From Natronorubrum halalkaliphilum (lineage in GTDB: Archaea > Halobacteriota > Halobacteria > Halobacteriales > Natrialbaceae), in contig NZ_WUYX01000008.1 of the NCBI RefSeq assembly GCF_009834785.1, positions 1 through 64,000 of the forward strand: a stretch of DNA of 64,000 nucleotides. The letters run 5' to 3'. Every line of letters begins with the position of its first letter. The stretch's first letter is position 1. A program made the position numbers and the translations under genes. The notes beneath the pieces are model-generated. The model saw only the letters and a list, made by a program, of their open reading frames with translations. It was not told where the DNA came from and did not search any database. Shown piece after piece: positions 36,254-44,872 of this stretch.

Positions 36254-37774
36254 TCAACACGCGTAGCTGACCCGCTCGTTCGACGTCGGATCACCGACCG
36301 GCCCGTCCGAGTCGACCGGCTGTTCGACGTGATAGATGGTTAGCGACTCGACGCCGTGCTCGAGATCGAGACGCTCACAGAGTGCCGCCGCCGCCGGCTC
36401 GTAGTGGGTGTCGCCTGCGTACCGGATCTCGTTGCCGTATCGCTTCCAGAGCGTGGACGGATACCGCTCCCCGTCGGGCGGTCCGTCGAACGCGACGTCC
36501 CCGCCGTTGATCGCGTCGATCGTCTCGCCCGACTCGAGTTCGGCTTCGGCGACGTACCAGCTCGTGGAATCCGGCGGATTCGGCGCGAAAAAGGCCCAGC
36601 TCGCGTCGGACAGTTCGTCGTCCAGTTCCGGCGCCGGCGAGTCGACGAGTCCGACTGCCGTTACCTGCCAGACGACCGTCGTCAGCAACACACAGACGAG
36701 GAACACGGAACTCGCCACGTGAGCGATGCGCCGAACGCGAGGGGGAACCGCGGGAATGCCGGGCGTCGCCGATTTGGTCGCGGCCGTTCGGAGCGACGGC
36801 GATAGCTGAAACTCGAGGGGCGCGTCGGTCTTTGAAACGATAGTTCTCAGAAGGTCCTCGACGCGGTCCCAGGCCCGCGGCGGGAGAAACAGGAGCAACG
36901 CGGCGACCATGACGAACGGAAAGACGCCGAGGCGCATCGTCGCGGCCATTCCGACCTGTGCGACGACGAACGCGGCGACGAGTGCGATCCGAAGCCGATC
37001 GGTAAACAGGACGAGAAACACCGACGAGGTGAGCAGGCCGATCCAGAACCAGTTAGCGACGGTGAGAAGCGTAGCGTACTCCGCGAGCAGCGGGCCGAGT
37101 GCGGTAAAGTACTCCTCGAGGCGGAAGATCCGTCGGACGGCCGTACCGGACAACCAAATGTCGCTCTGGAACTTGAGCGCCGCGTTGACCGCGTAGATCG
37201 TCACGAAGTGGAGGAGAATCGTCACGGTGGCCATCGAGCAGCGGCGACGACCGGCCTCGTCGTCCGGACGGCGGGGGTTTCCGAGCGACCACCGGGCGTC
37301 GAGTGGCAGGAACAACCCGAGGAAGAGAAACGAGAGCAAAATCGTGTCGCCGCCGTTGAGCACGTGCGGGTTTCGGGCGTACAGCGAGGTGAGCAAGACG
37401 AGCGAGACGGCCGTCGCGAGCCGGGTTCGGTAGCCGACGAGCAGGGAGACGGCGGCACAGCCGGCGAGAGCCAACAGGAGCCCCTGGACCCACGCCGATC
37501 CGGACAGGGCGTGGAGCGACCACGTCGCGAACAGCGGATACGTCTCCGCCAGCGCCGAGCGGGGAAAGACGCCGGCGTCGGTGTAGAAGGTCACCAGCCC
37601 CGGCAGCCGATAGACGGTCAGATCGAAGAGCAAGAGGAGGCCGAGCGCGATTCGGAACGCGCCGAGGGCTCGCGGATCGATTCCGAGCCGCGGCTCGACG
37701 ACTGCGCGCAGTGACTCGAGTCCCGGAGACCGCTGGTCGGTTCCGTTCGAAGAGTGCTGTCGGGAGGGAGTCAT
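36254..37774 (-). CDS. HTTM domain membrane protein
   Basis: A 506-residue membrane protein with the HTTM signature near the N-terminus: GIDPRALGAFRIALGLLLLFDL, then FYTDAGVFPR, the loop LYARNPHVLNGGDTILLSFLFLGLFLP and NAALKFQSDIWLSGTAVRRIF. HTTM domains are shared with vitamin K-dependent gamma-carboxylase and occur in uncharacterised prokaryotic proteins, often with a DCC1-type thiol oxidoreductase, which is absent here. The C-terminal 130 residues are a soluble domain with three cysteines (ALCERL and the terminal YAC). Substrate unknown. Confidence 0.88.
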   Translation of the reverse strand: MTPSRQHSSNGTDQRSPGLESLRAVVEPRLGIDPRALGAFRIALGLLLLFDLTVYRLPGLVTFYTDAGVFPRSALAETYPLFATWSLHALSGSAWVQGLLLALAGCAAVSLLVGYRTRLATAVSLVLLTSLYARNPHVLNGGDTILLSFLFLGLFLPLDARWSLGNPRRPDDEAGRRRCSMATVTILLHFVTIYAVNAALKFQSDIWLSGTAVRRIFRLEEYFTALGPLLAEYATLLTVANWFWIGLLTSSVFLVLFTDRLRIALVAAFVVAQVGMAATMRLGVFPFVMVAALLLFLPPRAWDRVEDLLRTIVSKTDAPLEFQLSPSLRTAATKSATPGIPAVPPRVRRIAHVASSVFLVCVLLTTVVWQVTAVGLVDSPAPELDDELSDASWAFFAPNPPDSTSWYVAEAELESGETIDAINGGDVAFDGPPDGERYPSTLWKRYGNEIRYAGDTHYEPAAAALCERLDLEHGVESLTIYHVEQPVDSDGPVGDPTSNERVSYAC

Positions 37775-37888
37775 TCGGGGTGACCTGAGTGTCGGTCACA
37801 GCGTTACAAACAGGAGTACAAGTGCTTTGTCGTCGCTCGCTTGCAGTTCGGGTACCGCAGACGGCATGCGTTCGCGGAACCGGTGGTT

Positions 37889-37954
37889 CGGACGATGGTG
37901 ACGGCGTTCGCGGAACGCAGTGAGCCGGACGATGGTGACGGCGTTCGCGGAACG
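37889..37954 (+). repeat. Two copies of a 29-bp direct repeat
   Basis: CGGACGATGGTGACGGCGTT plus CGCGGAACG occurs at 37889-37917 and again at 37926-37954, 37 bases apart. A partial third copy of the GCGTTCGCGGAAC part is at 37868-37880. It lies between the HTTM gene and the MGMT-like gene and probably arose by slippage. Confidence 0.7.
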
Positions 37955-38019
37955 ACTCGAGAACGAGCGCCCACCGGCGTCACGGACCGCTATGCGATAC
38001 CGACGAAACGCCGCTACAG

Positions 38020-38490
38020 TTACAGTCCTTCGAGCGACCGCAACTTCTGTTCGACGGCCGGCGGCGCAGCGCTCGGCCCGTCGCGGACGCGGTGGTCGGG
38101 AATCAGGATCGGTGCGGGGTTCTCGTCGAGGGCCGTTCGGACGAGGATGACGTCGTCCTCGTCGTCTGGATCGAGTTCCGGCGTCATTCGGGTGAGTGCC
38201 TGGACGCTGACCTGCTCGCCGTAGGGAATACCGCGCACCTGTTCGAGAACCGCGCGCTGGTCGGTCGGAACGGTCAGGGCGACCTGCACGTCGGCGAAGT
38301 CGACCTCCTCGATTCCGTCGAGGTACTCGAAAATCTGATCGAGAACCGGGTGGTCGGATTCGGCGTCGTCCTCCGGGGTTGTGGGAAACGAAACGCGCAG
38401 GATACGCCCGCTGGCGGCACCGAGCTGGACGTATCGATCGAGATACGGTGATTCCTGCGCGTAGATTCCGGCGTCCGTGACGTCCTCCAT
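38020..38490 (-). CDS. MGMT-like (alkyltransferase-like) protein without the acceptor cysteine
   Basis: A 156-residue protein. Its second half matches the DNA-binding domain of O6-alkylguanine-DNA alkyltransferases: VLEQVRGIPYGEQVSVQALTRM, then DVILVRTALDENPAPILIPDHRV and a closing VEQKLRSLEG. The family motif PCHRV is here PDHRV, so the methyl-accepting Cys is replaced by Asp. It therefore cannot repair by the usual transfer; alkyltransferase-like proteins lacking the Cys bind damaged bases and flag them. Whether this protein does so is unknown. I chose the ATG at 38490. It is divergent from trpC. Confidence 0.72.
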   Translation of the reverse strand: MEDVTDAGIYAQESPYLDRYVQLGAASGRILRVSFPTTPEDDAESDHPVLDQIFEYLDGIEEVDFADVQVALTVPTDQRAVLEQVRGIPYGEQVSVQALTRMTPELDPDDEDDVILVRTALDENPAPILIPDHRVRDGPSAAPPAVEQKLRSLEGL

Positions 38491-38626
38491 AAATTCGTGT
38501 AGGTGATACGGACTTGAATATTCGCCGGTCGATGGCTGTCGCCCCTCGAGCGAGGGCCACAGCGGAACGCTCGGACTGGCTCGCAGCGCCGATTCGATGA
38601 CGAACCGGCGCAATGACGCAAGCCTT

Positions 38627-38654
38627 TTGTACACATGAGTACGTTGATGTACAA
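38627..38654 (+). promoter_or_regulatory. Putative trp operator with TGTACA sites
   Basis: TTGTACA (38627-38633) and TGTACAA (38648-38654) form an inverted pair. A third GTAC lies between them, so GTAC occurs at 38629, 38639 and 38649, exactly ten bases apart. The last ends just before the trpC ATG at 38657. TGTACA is the TRP box bound by TrpY in Methanothermobacter. Position over the start of a probably leaderless transcript fits a repressor site. Confidence 0.55.
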
Positions 38655-38656
38655 CA

Positions 38657-39448
38657 ATGAACTCCGATACCGAGCTCGCTCCCGCGGTGGAGTCGATCCT
38701 CGAGGCCGCCCGGGAGCGGTCGGGTAGTGACGGTGATGTCGTGGACGTGGACGCGCGGTCGTTGTCCGACGCGTTGACGCGAGCGGAGGCCGACGGCCGC
38801 GTTCCGGTGATCGCCGAAGTAAAGCCCACGAGTCCGACCGCCGACGGCGCGCGCGAAGACGACCCCGTCGAACTTGCCGAAGCGATGGTCGAGGGCGGAG
38901 CGGCCGCGATCTCCGTGCTTACCGAGCCGAGTCACTTCGGCGGCTCGCCCGAAGCGCTCACTCGAGTTCGGGAGGCCGTCGACGTCCCCGTCCTCCGAAA
39001 GGATTTCGTCCTCGAGGAAGCGCAGATGGACCTCGTGGCGGCCGACCTCCTGTTGCTCATCGTCCGGTTCGTCGACGATCTCGAGGCTCTGGTCGCGGCC
39101 GCCCGCGAACGCGGGTTCCAGCCGCTGGTCGAGGTTCACGACCGGGCGGAACTCGAGACCGCGCTCTACGCGGGCGCGGACCTGATCGGCGTGAACAACC
39201 GGGATCTGGGGCGACTCGAGGTGGACCTCGAAACCTTCGAGTCCGTGGCCCCCCAGGCTCCGACTGACGTCACGCTGATCGCCGAGAGCGGCGTCTCGTC
39301 TCCCGAAGACGTTCGGCGGATGCGCAAGGCGGGGGCCGACGGCCTCCTGATCGGCAGCGCGATCATGGACCACGGCGCGGACGACAGCGACGTCGCCGAG
39401 AACACGCGGCGACTGGTCGACGCGGACGACGGTAGCGAGGAGGCATGA
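38657..39448 (+). CDS. trpC: Indole-3-glycerol phosphate synthase
   Basis: A 263-residue TIM-barrel enzyme of tryptophan synthesis that closes the indole ring from carboxyphenylaminodeoxyribulose phosphate. Motifs are [13 protein letters not shown] (catalytic Lys of strand 2, with S/P motif), [27 protein letters not shown] (catalytic Lys), [15 protein letters not shown] and [12 protein letters not shown]. Length is as expected. It is first in trpC-trpB-trpA, the standard haloarchaeal order; trpDFEG are not in this window. Confidence 0.97.
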   Translation: MNSDTELAPAVESILEAARERSGSDGDVVDVDARSLSDALTRAEADGRVPVIAEVKPTSPTADGAREDDPVELAEAMVEGGAAAISVLTEPSHFGGSPEALTRVREAVDVPVLRKDFVLEEAQMDLVAADLLLLIVRFVDDLEALVAAARERGFQPLVEVHDRAELETALYAGADLIGVNNRDLGRLEVDLETFESVAPQAPTDVTLIAESGVSSPEDVRRMRKAGADGLLIGSAIMDHGADDSDVAENTRRLVDADDGSEEA

Positions 39449-39479
39449 GCGGCGACCGACACACCCACGGAGACAATAC

Positions 39480-40751
39480 ATGAGCACGAGCGACCACGAC
39501 GACGACTCCCAGCGCGAGCGCGACAGCGAGAGCACGTTCGGCGACTACGGCGGCCAGTACGTCCCCGAGGCCCTGATGCCGGCCGTACAGGAACTCGAGG
39601 ACGCCTACGAACGCTACGTGCTCGAAAACGAGGACGGCTTCATGGACGAGTTCCGCGAGCGGATGCGGGATTTCGGCGGGCGACCGACGCCGCTCCAGCG
39701 CGCGGACCGACTGAGCGAGCGCTACGACCGCGAGATCTACCTCAAGCGCGAGGATCTGGTCCACGGCGGGGCTCACAAACTGAACAACGCGCTCGGACAG
39801 GTGCTGCTGGCCAAGTACATGGGCAAGGAGCGTATCATCGCCGAGACCGGTGCCGGACAGCACGGCACCGCGACCGCGATGGCGGCGGCCCACCTCGACA
39901 TGCCCTGCGAGATCTACATGGGCCGGACCGACATCAACCGCCAGCGGCCGAACGTCTATCGGATGCGGATGAACGGTGCGGAAGTGAACCCGGTCACGGC
40001 CGGCAGCGGCACGCTGAAGGAGGCGATCAACGAGACGATGCGCGACTGGGCGACGACCGTCGAGACGACCCACTACGTCATCGGGAGCGTCGTCGGTCCG
40101 CATCCGTTCCCGAAACTGGTCCGTGACTTCCAGGCCGTCATCGGTCGGGAAGCCCGCGAGCAGATTCGAGAGCGGGCCGGCCGACTCCCCGACAGCGTCG
40201 TCGCCTGCGCCGGCGGCGGCTCGAACACGATGGGGACGTTCCACGAGTTCGTTCCCGACGACGACGTTGATCTGCTCGCGGTGGAGGCCGGCGGTTCGAG
40301 CCTCGAGATCGACGAATCGGCGGGACTCGCCCCGAACTCCGCGACGCTCTCGACGGGCACCGACGGGGTGCTCCACGGAGCCATGACGAAACTGCTCCAG
40401 AGCGAGGACGGCCAGATCATGGAGTCTCACAGCGTAAGCGCCGGACTCGACTACGCCGGCGTCGGTCCCGAACTGTCCTACCTCGTCGATACCGGCCGCG
40501 TCACACCGGCCAGCGTCGACGACGACGCCGCGCTCAACGGATTCCACCGCCTGTCGCGGCTCGAGGGGATCATCCCGGCCCTCGAGTCGAGTCACGCCCT
40601 CGGCTATCTCGAGGAGCACTACGAGGAACTCGGCGACCTCATCGTCCTCAACGTCTCCGGCCGCGGCGACAAGGACCTCGAGACGGTGCTCGAGGAGACC
40701 GAGAAGCGCGACCTCGAGGCCGCCCCCGAGGTCGAGGTGTTCGACGGATGA
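39480..40751 (+). CDS. trpB: Tryptophan synthase beta chain
   Basis: A 423-residue PLP enzyme joining indole and serine to make tryptophan. The start has the TrpB1 pattern [16 protein letters not shown], the PLP lysine is Lys100 in [13 protein letters not shown], and the phosphate loop is [34 protein letters not shown] and [12 protein letters not shown] are further TrpB hallmarks. It lies 31 bases after trpC and overlaps trpA by four bases (ATGA). Confidence 0.97.
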   Translation: MSTSDHDDDSQRERDSESTFGDYGGQYVPEALMPAVQELEDAYERYVLENEDGFMDEFRERMRDFGGRPTPLQRADRLSERYDREIYLKREDLVHGGAHKLNNALGQVLLAKYMGKERIIAETGAGQHGTATAMAAAHLDMPCEIYMGRTDINRQRPNVYRMRMNGAEVNPVTAGSGTLKEAINETMRDWATTVETTHYVIGSVVGPHPFPKLVRDFQAVIGREAREQIRERAGRLPDSVVACAGGGSNTMGTFHEFVPDDDVDLLAVEAGGSSLEIDESAGLAPNSATLSTGTDGVLHGAMTKLLQSEDGQIMESHSVSAGLDYAGVGPELSYLVDTGRVTPASVDDDAALNGFHRLSRLEGIIPALESSHALGYLEEHYEELGDLIVLNVSGRGDKDLETVLEETEKRDLEAAPEVEVFDG

Positions 40752-41743
40752 CCGACGACCCGGAATCGACGGCCGACGAGTACGACAGCGACGTCGAAGC
40801 CGCCATTCGCGAGAACCATCCCGCGCTCATCACGTACCTCACTGCGGGCGATCCCTCGCTCGAGGAGACCAAGGCGTACGTCGAGGCCCTCGATCGCGGC
40901 GGCGCGGACCTGATCGAACTCGGGCTCCCGTTCTCGGAACCGATCGCCGAGGGGCCGACGATTCAGGCGGCGATCAACCGCGCGCTCGAGGCCGGAACGA
41001 CGTCCGAGGGCTTTTTCGAACTGGTCGCGGACCTCGAGACCGAAGCGCCGTTGCTGGTGATGACGTACTACAACATGATCCTGCAATACGGGGAGCGCGA
41101 GACGCCACGCGCCTCGGACGGTGACGCGGATTCAGAACCACCGCGGAAAAGGCCCGACGTTCGGCCGTTCGTCGAACGCGCGGCCGAAGCCGGCCTCTCG
41201 GGAATCATCGTCCCCGACCTGCCGGCCGAAGAAGCCGATCCGCTGCGCGAGGCCTGCAACGACCACGGACTCGATCTCATCTTCATCGTCGCGCCGACGA
41301 CCGAGGGCGAGCGTCTGGACACAATCATGTCTCAGCTCTCCGGGTTCGCCTACGTTCAGGCCCGACTCGGAACGACCGGGGCTCGAGGGGACGTCTCGAA
41401 CGCGACCCACGATAGCCTCGCGCGGCTGTCGGAGTACGACGTCTCGGGACCGAATTCCGACGGCGTTCCAAAGGCGGTCGGGTTCGGCGTCAGCGAAGGC
41501 GATCACGCCGCCGAAATCGTCGAGGCCGGCGCCGACGGCGTCATCGTCGGCAGTGCGCTCATCGACATCGTCGCCTCGAGCGACGAGCCCGCCGCCGACC
41601 TCGAGGCCAAAGCGGACGAACTCAAACGGGGTGCCGTCCGCGGGGCGACGGGCGACGGCGACGGTGATGACGATGCCGAGGGTGACAGAGAAGGGAAGAA
41701 CGACGACGAAAGCGACGACGAAGCGACCGCGAGGACGCGGTAG
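40748..41743 (+). CDS. trpA: Tryptophan synthase alpha chain with acidic C-terminal tail
   Basis: A 331-residue alpha subunit that cleaves indole-3-glycerol phosphate to indole. Catalytic Glu is in [12 protein letters not shown]; the position usually occupied by the second catalytic Asp in ADGP reads AEGP ([11 protein letters not shown]), a haloarchaeal substitution. The YYNMIL motif is followed by an insertion of about 20 charged residues. [21 protein letters not shown] and GVIVGSALI complete the barrel. The last 40 residues are an Asp/Glu/Lys-rich tail, so it is about 55 residues longer than bacterial TrpA. It overlaps trpB. Confidence 0.95.
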   Translation: MTDDPESTADEYDSDVEAAIRENHPALITYLTAGDPSLEETKAYVEALDRGGADLIELGLPFSEPIAEGPTIQAAINRALEAGTTSEGFFELVADLETEAPLLVMTYYNMILQYGERETPRASDGDADSEPPRKRPDVRPFVERAAEAGLSGIIVPDLPAEEADPLREACNDHGLDLIFIVAPTTEGERLDTIMSQLSGFAYVQARLGTTGARGDVSNATHDSLARLSEYDVSGPNSDGVPKAVGFGVSEGDHAAEIVEAGADGVIVGSALIDIVASSDEPAADLEAKADELKRGAVRGATGDGDGDDDAEGDREGKNDDESDDEATARTR

Positions 41744-41793
41744 ATGTACCGGAACCAGAACAGCCATAACTGCAAGCTTGCTACACTCCCGCA

Positions 41794-42591
41794 ATGACTA
41801 CGACAGGAATCGACGCACGACTCGACAGAATCGGCACAGACGGCTCCTACGTAATCGTCCCGATGGATCACGGCATCACGATGGGGGCCGTCCAGGGACT
41901 GAAGGACATCGAATCGACCATCGACGGCGTCACCAGCGGCGGGGCTGACGCGGTCCTCACCCAGCGGGGGATCGCGCCCCGCGTTCACGAGAACAAGAAC
42001 GGTAAGGGGTACATCGTCCACCTCAACGGCTCGACGACGATCGGTCCCGACGAGCAGGACAAGCGACTGACCGGAACCGTCGAGGAGGCCGTTCGGGTCG
42101 GCGCCGACGCCGTCTCGTTCCACATCAACGTCGGCTCGGACCACGAACCCGACCAGATCTCCCAGCTCTCGGAGGTCACGGAAAAAGCCAAACGGCTCGG
42201 GATTCCGGTACTCGCGATGGCCTACGCCCGCGGTCCGGGCGTCGACTCCGAGGATCCCGAAGCGCTCGGCCACGCCGTCCGCCTCGCGGAGGAACTCGGC
42301 GCCGATATCGTCAAGACGGGCTACAGCGGCGACGCCGAGAGCTTTCAGCACGTCGTCGAGTCGACCCGACTTCCGGTCGTCATCGCCGGCGGCTCGAAAG
42401 GGACCGACCGCGAGACGGTCGACATGGTCCGGGGCGTGATGGACGCCGGCGGTGCGGGCGTCTCGATGGGACGTTCGATCTTCCAGCACGAGGATCCCGA
42501 AGCCATCGCGACCGCCGTCTCCGGTGTCGTCCACCACGACCTCTCGACCGAGGAGGCCCTGTCGAAGGCCGGACTGGCGCTCGAGGCCTGA
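41794..42591 (+). CDS. 2-amino-3,7-dideoxy-D-threo-hept-6-ulosonate synthase (ADTH synthase)
   Basis: A 265-residue class I aldolase-like enzyme. In archaea it condenses aspartate semialdehyde with a 6-deoxy-5-ketofructose phosphate to start the alternative route to 3-dehydroquinate. Recognisable segments are YVIVPMDHGITMGAVQGLKD, ADAVLTQRGIAPR, VSFHINVGSDHE, GADIVKTGYSGDAESF with the Schiff-base Lys, and GGAGVSMGRSIFQ. The next enzyme, 3-dehydroquinate synthase II, is at 50089. It follows trpA by 50 bases. Confidence 0.95.
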   Translation: MTTTGIDARLDRIGTDGSYVIVPMDHGITMGAVQGLKDIESTIDGVTSGGADAVLTQRGIAPRVHENKNGKGYIVHLNGSTTIGPDEQDKRLTGTVEEAVRVGADAVSFHINVGSDHEPDQISQLSEVTEKAKRLGIPVLAMAYARGPGVDSEDPEALGHAVRLAEELGADIVKTGYSGDAESFQHVVESTRLPVVIAGGSKGTDRETVDMVRGVMDAGGAGVSMGRSIFQHEDPEAIATAVSGVVHHDLSTEEALSKAGLALEA

Positions 42592-42909
42592 ATCGACGCG
42601 TATCGCACCCTTCTCCGACGCCGTCGATAGCGCGTCGCGATCGACTCGTCGACTGGATTCGCTTTCGGCTGCTTCTTCTGCGGGCCGGGTCAGAACGTTC
42701 CGATACACCCGAGCCATGACGTTCTGACAACAGGTTCGATGTCGGTCCCGTATCGGTACCGGATACGACGCCTGCGTCTGCCACCTGTTTACCCGTCGGT
42801 AGCCGTTGCAAGCCGAACAGACTCGCGTGTCTTGGCGCTTTGGGTTGTATGGAAACACTCCCAGCCGATCGAGTCGGTCCTCACAAGCGGCCTACAGAGG
42901 TGGTCATCG
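42592..42909. other. Intergenic region before the Nramp-like gene
   Basis: About 318 bases without a supported gene. The open frames present are shadows of the neighbouring genes or lack protein character. I see no tRNA, repeat or clear TATA box at the expected distance from the following ATG. Confidence 0.4.
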
Positions 42910-44151
42910 ATGGCGAGTGAGAATTACCAGCAGGGCGGCGTTCAGGCGAGGCTCTCCGACTTTCTGGATGCGTACGGACTCGGCGTGCTGTTCGCGGCGA
43001 ACGTCTTCGGTGCCGGATCGGTCTACATTCTCGCGGACACCGGCGCGAACTTCGCGTTTGCACTGCTGTGGGTGCTTCCGCTGGCCTTTCTCATCGACAT
43101 CGCCCTCCACGACATGTCCGCACGGCTGGCGGTCTCACGAGAGCCGTTGACCGACTACATCGTCGACCTGCTTCCCGGTCCGAGCGGCCCGCTGCTCATC
43201 GTCTCGATGGCCATGATGAGCGCGCTCTGGTCGATCGCAAACTACGCGATCGCCGGCGCGGCGCTGGCGTGGCTCGTTCCCGGACTGGACAACGTCATCA
43301 TCGGGATCCTGCTGGCCAGCGGCGTCGGCATCGCGCTCGTCGAGTTGCGTGTCTACGAACGGATCGAAGGGGCCATCGCGGCGATGGTAATTACGGTTTT
43401 CGGCTCCTACGGACTGCTGTTGGTCGGTCTCGACATCCCTGTCGGTGACGTCGCCGCCGGGCTCATCCCAGTCCTCCAGAGCGAGATCGGCTATCTCACG
43501 GCAGTCATCGCCCTGCTCGGGACGACGGTCTACTGGCCGAACTTCTTCATCCAGTCCAGCATGGGCCCGACCAAGGAGTGGAGCAACATCAGCACGTATC
43601 GGCGGGATAACGCCGCCGGAATCGTCACGACACTGACGATCGGCGCGTTCGTGATGATCGTCTCGGCGGTGACGCTGACCGAGGGACCAACGACGCTCAC
43701 CGGCCCCGGCGAACCGCTCGCCGCTATCCTCGGCGACAGCGCGCTCTACATCTTCCTGTTCGCCGCGTTGCTCGCCAGCTTCAGTTCGGCGACCGGAACG
43801 CTGTTCGGTGCCGGCTACATGGTGCCACAGGCCTTCGGCCACCACACCCGATTCGGCGACGCGAAGTTCAGAGCGACGGTGGTCGGCCTCATCATCTTCT
43901 CGGCGATCGCCGCGTTCTGGCTGCTCGCGAACACCGGGCTTACGCCCGTCAGAATGGCGATCATCATGCCGGCCATCAACGGGCTGATTGCCCTCCCGAT
44001 CACCGTCCTCGCGCTCATCGGCGCGGTCAACCGCTATCGGGACGTCTCGACGAAAGAGAACATCGCGTTCGCGCTGGTCGCGCTCGTCCTGTTGATCGGG
44101 AGCGTCACGACGGCCGAGTCGCTCGCAGCGACCATCTCGGGGTGGCTCTAG
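42910..44151 (+). CDS. Nramp-like divalent metal transporter family membrane protein
   Basis: A 413-residue membrane protein with about 11 hydrophobic helices in the Nramp/LeuT-fold pattern. The first helix carries NVFGAGSVYILADTGANFAFALLWVLP in place of the usual DPGN metal-binding motif, and the sixth-helix MPHN motif is not evident (YWPNFFIQSSM stands there). So the metal ligands differ from true Nramp proteins and the substrate may not be Mn or Fe. TYRRDNAAGIVTTLTIGAFVM and SSATGTLFGAGYMVPQ are other typical segments. The ATG at 42910 removes an unlikely 57-residue extension. Confidence 0.75.
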   Translation: MASENYQQGGVQARLSDFLDAYGLGVLFAANVFGAGSVYILADTGANFAFALLWVLPLAFLIDIALHDMSARLAVSREPLTDYIVDLLPGPSGPLLIVSMAMMSALWSIANYAIAGAALAWLVPGLDNVIIGILLASGVGIALVELRVYERIEGAIAAMVITVFGSYGLLLVGLDIPVGDVAAGLIPVLQSEIGYLTAVIALLGTTVYWPNFFIQSSMGPTKEWSNISTYRRDNAAGIVTTLTIGAFVMIVSAVTLTEGPTTLTGPGEPLAAILGDSALYIFLFAALLASFSSATGTLFGAGYMVPQAFGHHTRFGDAKFRATVVGLIIFSAIAAFWLLANTGLTPVRMAIIMPAINGLIALPITVLALIGAVNRYRDVSTKENIAFALVALVLLIGSVTTAESLAATISGWL

Positions 44152-44272
44152 GTTCCCACAAGACGCTGTGCGAGACAGACCTCCGTTTCGCCGACGGAAC
44201 GGATGGTCCGGTTCCCAAAGCCCGGACTATGCGTGACGAACAGTTATTCCACCCCGCCGTGTACCCGCCCCC

Positions 44273-44863
44273 GTGTCAGGGCCCTCGTTTCGGACGCATT
44301 TACTCGAGCGGACCGACACCGGGCAGTACACCGAACTGCTGTACGACGACGGGGTGAACGACGCGGTGCTGGTCTGTGCCGCCCACGGCGGACAGACCGA
44401 GCCCGGAACCGCCGAACAGGCGGTCGAGTTAGCCGCCAGACTACCCCGGGCTAGCTGCTGGGCATGTCTCGGCTACGACGAACACCACAGCGCGTTCGAG
44501 CTGTGGCATCCGCCCTCGAGCGCCTTCTCGCCCGACGCGTATCCGTTGCTCGCCGAGATCGCCGACCGCGGTTTCGAGACGGTTATCAGCTTTCACGGGC
44601 TCGACGACGACCGAGTTCTCGTCGGCGGCGGGGTCGATACCGACACGAAACGCCGAGTGAGCGATCGCCTCGAGTCGGCCGTCACCCATCCCGTCGAACC
44701 GGTCTCGTCGGGGCGGTACGCCGGCGTCAGCCCGAACAATTTCGTCAACTGGCTCTCGGCCGACGGCGGCCTTCAACTCGAGCAGAGCGCGGCCGTCCGA
44801 CTCGACGAGGGCGACGCCGTCGTTGCCGTCCTGGAGAATTTGATCGAGCGCGGCCGTCTCTAA
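44273..44863 (+). CDS. Poly-gamma-glutamate hydrolase family protein
   Basis: A 196-residue protein of the zinc-dependent PGA hydrolase family (PghP-like). CAAHGGQTEPGTAEQAVELA supplies His and Glu ligands, FETVISFHGLDDDRVLVGGG the second His, and GRYAGVSPNNFVNWLS and GGLQLEQS (catalytic Glu) complete the pattern. Relatives in phages degrade poly-gamma-glutamate; some haloarchaea make that polymer. It starts with GTG at 44273. No signal peptide is seen, so it would act in the cytosol unless exported otherwise. Confidence 0.8.
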   Translation: MSGPSFRTHLLERTDTGQYTELLYDDGVNDAVLVCAAHGGQTEPGTAEQAVELAARLPRASCWACLGYDEHHSAFELWHPPSSAFSPDAYPLLAEIADRGFETVISFHGLDDDRVLVGGGVDTDTKRRVSDRLESAVTHPVEPVSSGRYAGVSPNNFVNWLSADGGLQLEQSAAVRLDEGDAVVAVLENLIERGRL

Positions 44864-44872
44864 TCGGCTGAT

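Noticed and set aside
42592-42858. Minus-strand frame with CSAC and CC pairs near 42800 as a zinc-finger gene
   Set aside because: The frame runs through the end of the ADTH synthase gene and its cysteines are scattered, so it is probably accidental.
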